Assembly: GCA_030867875.1 (NCBI GenBank)
Contig: JAOWCC010001634.1
Coordinates: 101,783,321-101,847,320 of the forward strand
Reading direction: 5' to 3'
DNA from: Actinernus sp. WN-2022
Taxonomy: Eukaryota; Cnidaria; Anthozoa; Actiniaria; Actinernidae
DNA length: 64,000 nt
In this document: positions 31,275 through 38,449 of the stretch, piece after piece
Layout: each line of letters begins with the position of its first letter
Numbering within the stretch: position 1 is the first letter of the stretch
Notes under the pieces: model-generated
The model's database searches: none
What the model was told of the DNA's origin: nothing
What the model saw: only the letters and a program-made list of their open reading frames with translations
Made by a program: the position numbers and the translations under genes

Positions 31275-31595
31275 ATGACTGTTCTTGCGGTGGTAACTGC
31301 TATTGGTGCTATCGTTAGCGTAATAGTTTCCCAGTTATCGAGATCCGTACCGAAACCAGTAAAAGATGGTATCGACAAAGGGGTAGATGCAGTAAAGAAG
31401 GGATTAAAAACGACGGGTGAGTTGTTAAAGGAAATGGGAAAGAAACTTGGACAGATCCTACCTGGAATGATTGGATCAATTGCGAATTTCATATTTACTA
31501 TGGCCGGTAAGGCTCTGGGAGTATTAGCAGAGAATGTTTGGTTATTCATCGTAGCTATAGTGGTGATCGCAATAGAGCAATACAAACGACGTTAA
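31275..31595 (+). CDS. Small two-helix membrane protein
   Basis: This 106-residue protein has a hydrophobic helix at residues 3-21, an amphipathic Lys/Gly-rich middle (KKGLKTTGELLKEMGKKLG) and a second hydrophobic region at about 65-101 ending in a basic tail. The layout resembles small virion membrane or membrane-active proteins; I know similar ORFs from cnidarian Polinton-like elements, without a known function. The ATG is three nucleotides after the previous stop. Its TAA lies within TTAA, which is also the stop of the convergent gene. Confidence 0.55.
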   Translation: MTVLAVVTAIGAIVSVIVSQLSRSVPKPVKDGIDKGVDAVKKGLKTTGELLKEMGKKLGQILPGMIGSIANFIFTMAGKALGVLAENVWLFIVAIVVIAIEQYKRR

Positions 31596-33286
31596 CGAAA
31601 TAACCACCATGCAATTCCAGCTCCTGCAATAGATACTATCGCTAGATTGGTCTCATGTTGTGGAACTCGCTGTGTAGTAGGACTATGTGGAACTCGTTGT
31701 GGAGTAGGATGTGGAACTTGTTGCGTTGCACTATGTGGTAATTGTTTCTTTCGTATATGTCCTTCCATATCTGGTGGTGGGAATTTGGTTTCGAGAACAT
31801 CTACATTAATATCGTTTACATCTAACACCATACCTTCTGTGGCATTCGGGATTGGATTTTTATAGCCATCCTTCTTGCCGAGGTAGTACTCAAGATTGCT
31901 TGGTAGTAATCGTACCCCTATGGCTATTGCTAGATCTAATCTCTTATGTGTGTGTAGTATAGCTGTAAGATAGTTTTTATAGCTTACCACTAAATTGTTT
32001 TCGAGAATAGCGTCTTCGACCAAGCTCTTAAATTTTTCTTTGACATTGACACTATCTATGATGGATTTGTTAAGATCATTTTGAGCACCTAGAACGCAAT
32101 ATCCTAAAGCTTCGACAGATCGATTCAATCTACCTAATCCAGCATATGTCAAACCCTTCCCTATTGGTGGCGTAAACCAATTGTATTGTTTTCCTTCGTG
32201 TTCATCGTTCTGAATAAAGGATACCAGATCCCCCGCGACGGATTCAGTATATCCCTCTTTCACCGCACCTCCTCCTTCGTCTTTAAACAAATTATTGTGA
32301 TTGGGATAATTATCTGCTTCTTTATCATAACCTCGAATTACGTGAACGTTTTTGTAGCCATCGCCGTACAAAAGGAATACGTCTCCTAATCCGTGATTCC
32401 TACCTCCTTTCCACCGGAAGTCTGGTGTTCGAGATAAACCAAACTCGATGCACAATCTCTCAAGAGCTGATTTGCTATAGAGGTTATCAATTTGCTTGAA
32501 AGTAGAGTCACCAGGTAGAGGACCACCAAGTTCATGCAGAATTCTTCGTATTGTGAAATAAACGTGAAATCGTAGGAACCCTTGAACGATGGGTGGATAC
32601 GTTTTGAAAATAGGATCAAACAATGACACTCCACATCCAGAAGTTGCACACCACGTTGCAAAATTCAATCGTTGAGGCCAATATTTGAAATCTGGACCTG
32701 ATAACCAATGATGGGACTCCTTTGCTGTCGTATGCTTTACGACGGTCTCTTTGAATATGTTCGGAACGCCTGCTTCGAACTTTTTCGTAGGTGTGACATA
32801 TATCCATAGATTAGTGAGATCGATATCTCGTGCTTTTTCGGTAAATGGGACTGCTGTAATAGGATATTTCACACTTTTATCTAGTGTTAATGTATGTGGA
32901 AAACCACCATGTACATCCCACAATGCGTTATCAATACGTTTTCGAATGGTAGCAGGTAGCTTGGAGACATCATCACCATAGACCACATAGCCATGATTCC
33001 CATCTCGAAACCAAATACTCGTCGAATATTTGCCGAGTCCATCTATATCCGTGGATGCATAGAACTGGTGAAAATCTGCATGTGGGTATTTTTTCTTGAA
33101 CTTCTCAAATAGCTTGGCATTCAGTACTGCGACCTTTTCGTTTTCCTCAGCTATTCTATCTCTATCTCTCCTAGCTAGAATCTCAGCCTTTGACCGTAAA
33201 TTAGCATTCTGTGTTGGGGTCTCATCATCTCTCTCGTCGTCTCCACCCTCATAATGGTAGCTGAAATTACCTCCGTACCTCCTCAT
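31592..33286 (-). CDS. 564-residue tail-anchored protein of unknown function
   Basis: A charged N-terminus (residues 1-60) precedes a globular region with conserved-looking blocks FATWCATSGCGVSLFDP, FRFHVYFTIRRILHELGG, LCIEFGLSRTPDFRWKGG and GLTYAGLGRLNRSVEALGY. A Pro/Gln/His-rich repeat linker (QRVPHSPTTQRVPQ) leads to a C-terminal hydrophobic helix (LAIVSIAGAGIAWWLF). I recall related ORFs in cnidarian genomes beside Polinton-like polymerases, but know no assigned role. The tail anchor and structural gene neighbours suggest a virion or host-membrane protein. It is divergent to the penton-like gene with 42 bp between starts. The frame is intact. Confidence 0.65.
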   Translation of the reverse strand: MRRYGGNFSYHYEGGDDERDDETPTQNANLRSKAEILARRDRDRIAEENEKVAVLNAKLFEKFKKKYPHADFHQFYASTDIDGLGKYSTSIWFRDGNHGYVVYGDDVSKLPATIRKRIDNALWDVHGGFPHTLTLDKSVKYPITAVPFTEKARDIDLTNLWIYVTPTKKFEAGVPNIFKETVVKHTTAKESHHWLSGPDFKYWPQRLNFATWCATSGCGVSLFDPIFKTYPPIVQGFLRFHVYFTIRRILHELGGPLPGDSTFKQIDNLYSKSALERLCIEFGLSRTPDFRWKGGRNHGLGDVFLLYGDGYKNVHVIRGYDKEADNYPNHNNLFKDEGGGAVKEGYTESVAGDLVSFIQNDEHEGKQYNWFTPPIGKGLTYAGLGRLNRSVEALGYCVLGAQNDLNKSIIDSVNVKEKFKSLVEDAILENNLVVSYKNYLTAILHTHKRLDLAIAIGVRLLPSNLEYYLGKKDGYKNPIPNATEGMVLDVNDINVDVLETKFPPPDMEGHIRKKQLPHSATQQVPHPTPQRVPHSPTTQRVPQHETNLAIVSIAGAGIAWWLFR

Positions 33287-33328
33287 ATTAAAGCTAAATA
33301 TGTATGTAGTTTATACCTTTAATATATA
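33287..33328. promoter_or_regulatory. Candidate bidirectional core promoter
   Basis: The 42-bp divergent gap holds ATATATA at 33322-33328, ending directly before the ATG of the penton-like gene, plus TTATACC and AATATGTATG upstream of the opposite gene. Confidence 0.4.
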
Positions 33329-33982
33329 ATGGTTATCTTAAATGTCACCACCACCTCGGCTGACCATACTGTCTACTTCGATGATCCCATTCGTATCAAC
33401 AATATTTCACTACTCGAGATCACTATTGAGAACAGTTGGTGGAATCTAGCGAAGGATGGTTCGCTTCAGTTGGATACCGACGATGCGGCGTTTCCATATA
33501 CTATTCCTGCAGGGCACTACGATATGGCAGGCATTGAACAAGCCTTCAAAACTGCAATAGATGCTGGCATCATAGAGTTCGGAAAAGAATTAATGGTAGG
33601 GAATTGGGTTCTGTACGTCAAGAAACCAATCCTAGTCGATAAGAATCTCTGCGATTTGCTTTGTCTCGTACCACGAAAAGAGCGGCATCTCATAGCGAGA
33701 AAATACATACTAACATTCCACAATATCCACACAGTATATATCCACTGCGATGTGGTGGATTCTAGCTTCTCAATTCTCGATGGAAAGCGATCAAAAGTAC
33801 TGGCTATCTTAGATATCCGAGGTGAAAGATTTGCAAAATCAACATATGCTTCACTACTCCCAATAACCACTCGAGCTCTAGGTACGATACGAAACAACCT
33901 TCGCCTGACAATTCGCGATGATAAAGGAAATGTGATAAACTTCCGTGGTCGACCTATCCGCTACGTATTGAAGATTGAATAA
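33329..33982 (+). CDS. Penton-like minor capsid protein (PX-like)
   Basis: This 217-residue protein has the minor-capsid layout: an N-terminal beta-rich part (SLLEITIENSWWNL), a middle with IPAGHYDMAGIEQAF, and a C-terminal jelly-roll part (VYIHCDVVDSS, KRSKVLAILDIRGERF, NNLRLTIRDDKGNVINF) ending in beta strands. The YxHCDxVD block followed by a short loop, VLAxxD and LTIRDxxGxxxxF matches PX proteins and parallels YCDLVEP and ILITDE in the first element. It is about half the length of the penton there. The ATATATA motif abuts the ATG. The frame is intact. Confidence 0.7.
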   Translation: MVILNVTTTSADHTVYFDDPIRINNISLLEITIENSWWNLAKDGSLQLDTDDAAFPYTIPAGHYDMAGIEQAFKTAIDAGIIEFGKELMVGNWVLYVKKPILVDKNLCDLLCLVPRKERHLIARKYILTFHNIHTVYIHCDVVDSSFSILDGKRSKVLAILDIRGERFAKSTYASLLPITTRALGTIRNNLRLTIRDDKGNVINFRGRPIRYVLKIE

Positions 33983-33988
33983 GTTAAG

Positions 33989-33995
33989 ATATATA
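33989..33995 (+). promoter_or_regulatory. ATATATA motif before the 210-residue gene
   Basis: ATATATA ends 6 nt before the ATG at 34002, as seen before other genes of the element. A 5' leader this short would be unusual for a host gene. Confidence 0.35.
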
Positions 33996-34001
33996 CGTAC
34001 G

Positions 34002-34634
34002 ATGGACGGCGATTCAATTCAACCACTTCTTCCATCAGCACCAAATATCTATCCATCGCTTGCTAGTGGTACTGGAAAGAATTTTCGACTGCAAACAATC
34101 CGAGATACGCTTTCGGATATCGAAATTCAAGAAAAACACTATGAAGGCGTGCATAAGAAATATGCCCGTGCGCAAGGAATAGGTCATGGTATCGCAGTGG
34201 TAACAGGAGGTCTATCTGTACTCTTATCAAGTTCTGGATTGGCAGTTGCTCTAACTGGGATTGGAATAGTGATTGGTCTACCACTTGGTGTTATCGGTGG
34301 ACTCTGTGGATTAATTTCAGCATCTACAACTGTGGGAACTAAAAAGCTCGGAATAAAAGTTTCTAAGCATGAGAAAACCACTATGTTAGCTAGGGCGAAA
34401 ATTAATACGATTCGTAATCTAGTATCAAAAGCCCTACGTGATGAAAATATATCTGACTCTGAATACAGTATCATCCTCGCTGAAGCAGATAAATACGAGA
34501 TTATGAGGTCTGAAATTCGTCACGAGACTTCGATGATCGCGGGGGGTAAAAAAAGCGTGGAACAGATTCGAGCCGAACTCAAGCAAGAAGTGCAAAAGGA
34601 AATGCGAGAAAAAATTGGCAGTCTAGTGGGATAA
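34002..34634 (+). CDS. Membrane protein with glycine-rich hydrophobic hairpin
   Basis: The protein has 210 residues from the ATG at 34002; a TTG nine codons upstream is a weaker start. A long hydrophobic Gly-rich region at about residues 62-110 (VVTGGLSVLLSSSGLAVAL, then a second stretch rich in Ile, Gly and Leu) could form a membrane hairpin. Helical charged regions lie on both sides, including AKINTIRNLVSKAL, SDSEYSIILAEADKYE and a Lys/Glu-rich C-terminus. I know similar ORFs from cnidarian Polinton-like elements as uncharacterised proteins. The arrangement resembles a membrane-active virion protein, but that is inference. Confidence 0.6.
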   Translation: MDGDSIQPLLPSAPNIYPSLASGTGKNFRLQTIRDTLSDIEIQEKHYEGVHKKYARAQGIGHGIAVVTGGLSVLLSSSGLAVALTGIGIVIGLPLGVIGGLCGLISASTTVGTKKLGIKVSKHEKTTMLARAKINTIRNLVSKALRDENISDSEYSIILAEADKYEIMRSEIRHETSMIAGGKKSVEQIRAELKQEVQKEMREKIGSLVG

Positions 34635-34690
34635 AAATCGATATTTCCTATGAAAGAAACGAACGTGGATCTTATTTTCACTTTATGAAA

Positions 34691-34912
34691 TCAAACCCTA
34701 TCACTAGTTAGACCGTGTCTCATATAGATGGGCTCAAAGTAGGAATTGTAAGAAAGCAACTCATTGATAAAACGTGTGATCGAACCCTTATGTGTACCAC
34801 ATCGTTTAACAACGTCAATAAGAGACATACAAGATCCCGAACGATGTAGTACCTCGTAACTTCCTCCAACGACTTTAGTTCGAAGTATAGAGCTGATACC
34901 TATATTGTTTCC
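34691..34912 (-). pseudogene. Out-of-frame C-terminal segment of the TFIIB-like gene
   Basis: A second minus-strand frame stays open for about 73 codons from the point where the upstream ORF ends and shows a helix-turn-helix-like block (CMSLIDVVKRCGTHKGSITR). That resembles the last helices of a second TFIIB cyclin repeat. It starts 12 nt before the stop of the 249-residue ORF, so a small indel near 34900-34915 (or programmed frameshifting) probably splits one gene of about 320 codons. Confidence 0.5.
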
Positions 34913-35649
34913 TTAATTGCCGTATGAACAATCTCATAGACTATTTGTTGGACATTATTAGGTACTCCTTGGGGGTCGAGTTTAGCAAAAGTCGTTGTGA
35001 TGTGGGGAACTATTGGATCGGCATTTAAATCTATATCAATTTTATCGTCATCATGTAGAGAACGTATAAAGACATTTCCGCTACAGATGCTTTTATTGTT
35101 TAGTTGCATAAAACGAGCGACCTCACCTTTAGATCGAACGAACCCACATTGTATACATGCCTGATAAAGTATAGCAGCTAAAATAATTCGTTTCGCATAG
35201 CTACGTTTGATACAAACTTTCTTTACTTGAATGAATGCGTCGGCTACGATTACTAATACATTTGTGGGAAACGAGAGGTCGTAATTTTGTTTATAAATAG
35301 TGTTGTATGCCTGTAGTTCTCTAATGATCGTTCGTAGTTGCAATTCTTTGTTATCACTTTGCTTTGGGATTGCGCGGTCTAGATCATGTTGATACCGAAA
35401 GCTGTCCGGACCTACTATACGTAACCGAGTAGTAACATTGATAGTTGTTTGTTCGCATGATTCGACCTCGGAAACAAGACCACATGTGGGACATACGAAT
35501 TCCACCACATTCAGACCTGCAACCATTGGACAGAAACATTCGGGACACGTTTCACCAGTGTTAATATGCAACCGTGGTTTGATATGTAGGCTTGCACAAA
35601 TTTCTGAACCAAGTAATCTAATAAGCTCGTCCATACTTGTGATGTACAT
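34900..35649 (-). CDS. TFIIB/VLTF3-like transcription factor
   Basis: This 249-residue protein has an N-terminal zinc ribbon with Cys35, Cys38, Cys53 and Cys56 (CPEC and FVCPTCG) and a helical domain at about 125-225 with RSYAKRIILAAILYQACI, GFVRSKGEVARFM and further helices, like a TFIIB cyclin repeat or the viral VLTF3 fold. Such factors recruit RNA polymerase to virus promoters in large DNA viruses. The ORF ends early: a second segment continues in another frame just downstream (34691-34912). Its start is preceded by TATAA. Together with the element's uniform TATATA start signals, it suggests element-specific transcription. TFIIB rather than VLTF3 affinity cannot be settled by eye. Confidence 0.65.
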   Translation of the reverse strand: MYITSMDELIRLLGSEICASLHIKPRLHINTGETCPECFCPMVAGLNVVEFVCPTCGLVSEVESCEQTTINVTTRLRIVGPDSFRYQHDLDRAIPKQSDNKELQLRTIIRELQAYNTIYKQNYDLSFPTNVLVIVADAFIQVKKVCIKRSYAKRIILAAILYQACIQCGFVRSKGEVARFMQLNNKSICSGNVFIRSLHDDDKIDIDLNADPIVPHITTTFAKLDPQGVPNNVQQIVYEIVHTAIKETI

Positions 35650-35750
35650 TATAGACCAATCTATTGTTCAAATGAAAAAAAAAAGGAATGAAAAGAGGTT
35701 GCATGACAATTTCTCTTCATTTTTTTTTTTTTTTTTTCGTGTCGTGATTT

Positions 35751-36140
35751 CTACTCATCCTCCGATTCTACCACATTTAGATCTTTCTCACTGATTGCGA
35801 GGTCCACCAACAACTTATCGAGCTCGTTGTCCGCCACATTTGGATCTTTCTCCGATTCCACCACATTTGGATCTACGAGGTTCGTCAACTCCTTAAATAG
35901 TTTCTTATCGAGGTTCTTCTTATTGCGAATGAGACGGAGTTGAATCGCATCACATTTTGAGCAAAGCCCGTAACTCGTACGACATCCTCTACCGCACTTC
36001 GAACATGGAACGAATGTGGCACCCCCTCTTTGTATCTGGAAGTTATGTTGAGCACAATACTCTGATATCTTAGAACACTTCCTTACACATTTAGTGTCCT
36101 TACCCCGCATCAACCAATCGCAAGTTATTATCTCAGGCAT
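35751..36140 (-). CDS. Cys-rich zinc-binding protein with acidic repeat tail
   Basis: This 129-residue protein has several Cys/His pairs: CDWL, CVRKCSKISEYCAQH, then PCSKCGRGCRTSYGLCSKC, consistent with two small zinc-binding knots. The C-terminal half is acidic with repeated words (DPNVVESEK, DPNVADNE, LNVVESEDE), apparently a short internal duplication. It is transcribed toward the TFIIB-like gene, with TATATAT at 36154-36160 about 14 nt before the ATG. A regulatory or nucleic-acid-binding role is plausible. I know no named family. Confidence 0.55.
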   Translation of the reverse strand: MPEIITCDWLMRGKDTKCVRKCSKISEYCAQHNFQIQRGGATFVPCSKCGRGCRTSYGLCSKCDAIQLRLIRNKKNLDKKLFKELTNLVDPNVVESEKDPNVADNELDKLLVDLAISEKDLNVVESEDE

Positions 36141-36191
36141 CGTGTGATATAGCTATATATGTTATGTGTTTAATTGGTATCTTAGTTGATA

Positions 36192-37256
36192 TTAATTTGT
36201 TTCATTAATCTCAAGCGCATCTACTAAGTTAAAGAGGTCCTGTTCATGTGCATCTGAAGTAGTATTGACACGCCAAGCATCGTTATTGGCATAAACATCG
36301 GATTGTGTACGCTTAGAGGTCTTTTTCGGGTGTTGTACTATATCAATATCAAGATCTAATGGATATGAAATTCCCATACCACTTAGACAAATACTATCGG
36401 CAACGCAAATACCATCATGATAAGATCCTGGTAATATAAGTTTATGAACGTTGTGAATATTAAGAATTTCAGAGTTCTCATCAACAAGAACTTCATATGT
36501 ATAACGATCTCCTTCTATAGAATATTTCTTACTTTTATCAAAACATCTACCATTGGATGTTCCTGTCTTACTATCACATTTCATACGTATTCTCATAATA
36601 GGATTAGGTAATTGACACCCAGCATTAGATATAGCATTTTCAGAAATAGATCTCTGAATCATTGGAATTATCTTAGTATTAATAGCCACAATAGCACCTT
36701 TCTTGGGTACTTCGCGTTTGCGTGGATTAGGATTATACATGACAATTTTTTTATCTACGATAAGCTTATCAACTTCACACTCGAATGCATAATTCATATA
36801 ATCGATTAGTTTAAAAATTGGACTCAATTTACTATTAGAAGGAAGATCTTATTCTCCGTCATCGCGTTTCTTAATTGTAAAACCATCTTTTTCCGTAGGA
36901 ACAATTTCTCTCCATTTTTGAAATTGCAAACAAGGATGACGATCACGTTTCTTAATCTTATTAGATCCGAAATTCAGATTAATCACATCTTCTTCATCAA
37001 ACGGAATTATTTGACCCAGGTGTTTTTCTCCTTCGAACCGAAAGATAGCACGAGAAGGTCCATTTCCAATATTAAAATAAGCTGAAACATATTTAGATCC
37101 ATTTGGTCCTTTTCGTGGGTTATCCCAACCAAATGACATAACAGTATCATAAGATTCGCCATTAGTTTCAGCTTTCTCAAATGCGGCAACTACGGCACTT
37201 ACATCGAAGATGAAATCAGGATTGGCATTACCATTAGGAATAGCATCAGAATCCAT
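36192..37256 (-). pseudogene. Unknown gene split by one in-frame stop codon
   Basis: The 135-codon ORF from the ATG at 37254-37256 ends at a TAA (36849-36851). The same frame then stays open for 218 more codons to 36192, where the first ATG is internal (MNYAFECEV). One gene of about 354 codons broken by a nonsense change is the simplest reading; read-through is possible. The N-terminal part has VSAYFNIGNG and AIFRFEG strands, and the C-terminal part has YTYEVLVDENSE. A single-strand DNA-binding role comes to mind but is not supported by a motif. It is the gene next to the right TIR. Confidence 0.55.
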
Positions 37257-37283
37257 TTCTTAATAATACGAATAAGTAGAATG

Positions 37284-37725
37284 CCAACTACAAGTTATTA
37301 TCTCAGTCTTCGTTCTTGATATACCTTATAATATCGTATCTCTAATAGGAATGTGAGTTGTTAGAATCCTCGCATTCGTTCTTGATATACCTATATATAT
37401 ATCGTATCTCTAAATGGTTTTCGAAATACAATAAAACGTGCAACGAATGGATGAGCAACGATGGGTGATATACTATATGTTAGCCTTTCTTTAAATGGGT
37501 GTTGAAATACGACAAATTTCAAGGCCGTATCATTTTGACTTCGGTTATACTAGAGGTTGTCCTGCTATAGGGCCTTTGTTGTATTTTGTTGGCAAAAATG
37601 TCTGAAAAACGATGGCACCTGACAAATGTCATTATTCTGGAGGGTCCTATTAAACAAAAGTTCTAACAGAGTGAAAAAAGCAACAAAATACAAGGCGGTA
37701 TCATTTTGACTCCGGATATACTACT
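37284..37725. repeat. Right terminal inverted repeat
   Basis: About 440 bp match the left end in reverse complement, ending CCGGATATACTACT at 37725. It has one copy of the 95-bp unit found 2.4 times in the left TIR. Confidence 0.88.
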
Positions 37726-37730
37726 AATGC

Positions 37731-38405
37731 GAAGACATCGAAAAATCGCAAACATTTCTGGCAAACGAATATGACAACTTTTCAAAGACGCTGCAAAACA
37801 CCAAAAAGCAAGTAATGGACGTATGTAAACGTCTGAAGGACTTAGAAGATAGAATGGACACAGTAGAAGACGTAGGCTGTGAGTAAGACGCCGCCCTGGA
37901 CAACCTACAACAATATATGAGACGTGACTGTATCGAAATCACTGGAATACCCATTCTGCCTGTGGACAACCCGAAACAAATTGCAGTTGAACTTGGCGAC
38001 CTGCTAGGCATCGAGGTAACCGAGCACCATGTATCCACTGCCCACAGATTACAACCAACAAAAAAGATCAAAGACAGAATGATCATCAAATTTGTTCACC
38101 GGGACATGAAGGACAAATTTTACAGTCGGCGCAGTAAACTCGTCGGTAAAACAACAAACGACCTGCCGATCATTGCCGCGCAATATGGAAAAACTATCAT
38201 CACCGAGAGCAAGATATTCATCAACGAGTCCCTGACCCCATACAGAAAGAGACTATTCGGCAAGATCAACGAGTTCCGAAGGAGCAAAAATTGGAGACAT
38301 ATATGGACGGCAAATGGGAAAATTCTCCTACGTGAGTCCGACAGCTCAAAAGTGTTTGGGTTCACGACGGTTGGTGAATTTGATGAATTCCTGGGATCTG
38401 ATTAA
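37731..38405 (+). pseudogene. LINE ORF1, 3' part after the Polinton insertion
   Basis: The frame resumes immediately after the AATGC duplication. It has a coiled-coil stretch, then one TAA at about 37887, then RRDCIEITGIP, IIKFVHRDMKDKFYS, IFINESLTPYRK and WTANGKILLRES. This is the RNA-binding ORF1 type of CR1/L2-like LINEs, related to the baculovirus FP25K-type C-terminal domain. ORF1 proteins bind LINE RNA and act as chaperones. The extra stop shows decay in addition to the 12.8-kb insertion. Confidence 0.72.
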
Positions 38406-38449
38406 ACAAACAATAAGTACGGTAATGTAGACAGTCATATATTCATTAG

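Larger units (their letters stand above)
24900..37725 (+). mobile_element. Complete Polinton-like element, 12.8 kb, inserted in a LINE
   Basis: The element starts AGTAGTATATCCGG and ends CCGGATATACTACT, flanked on both sides by AATGC (24895-24899 and 37726-37730). Long TIRs enclose protein-primed DNA polymerase B, integrase, penton-like, TFIIB-like and several lineage-specific genes. The packaging ATPase, protease and a full major capsid gene are missing. Other damage includes a frameshift in the TFIIB-like gene and a stop codon in the gene at 36192-37256. Codon use is AT-richer than in the first element, and the proteins are not close paralogues, so it is a separate lineage. It could replicate with helpers, but virion formation alone seems unlikely. 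Confidence 0.9.
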
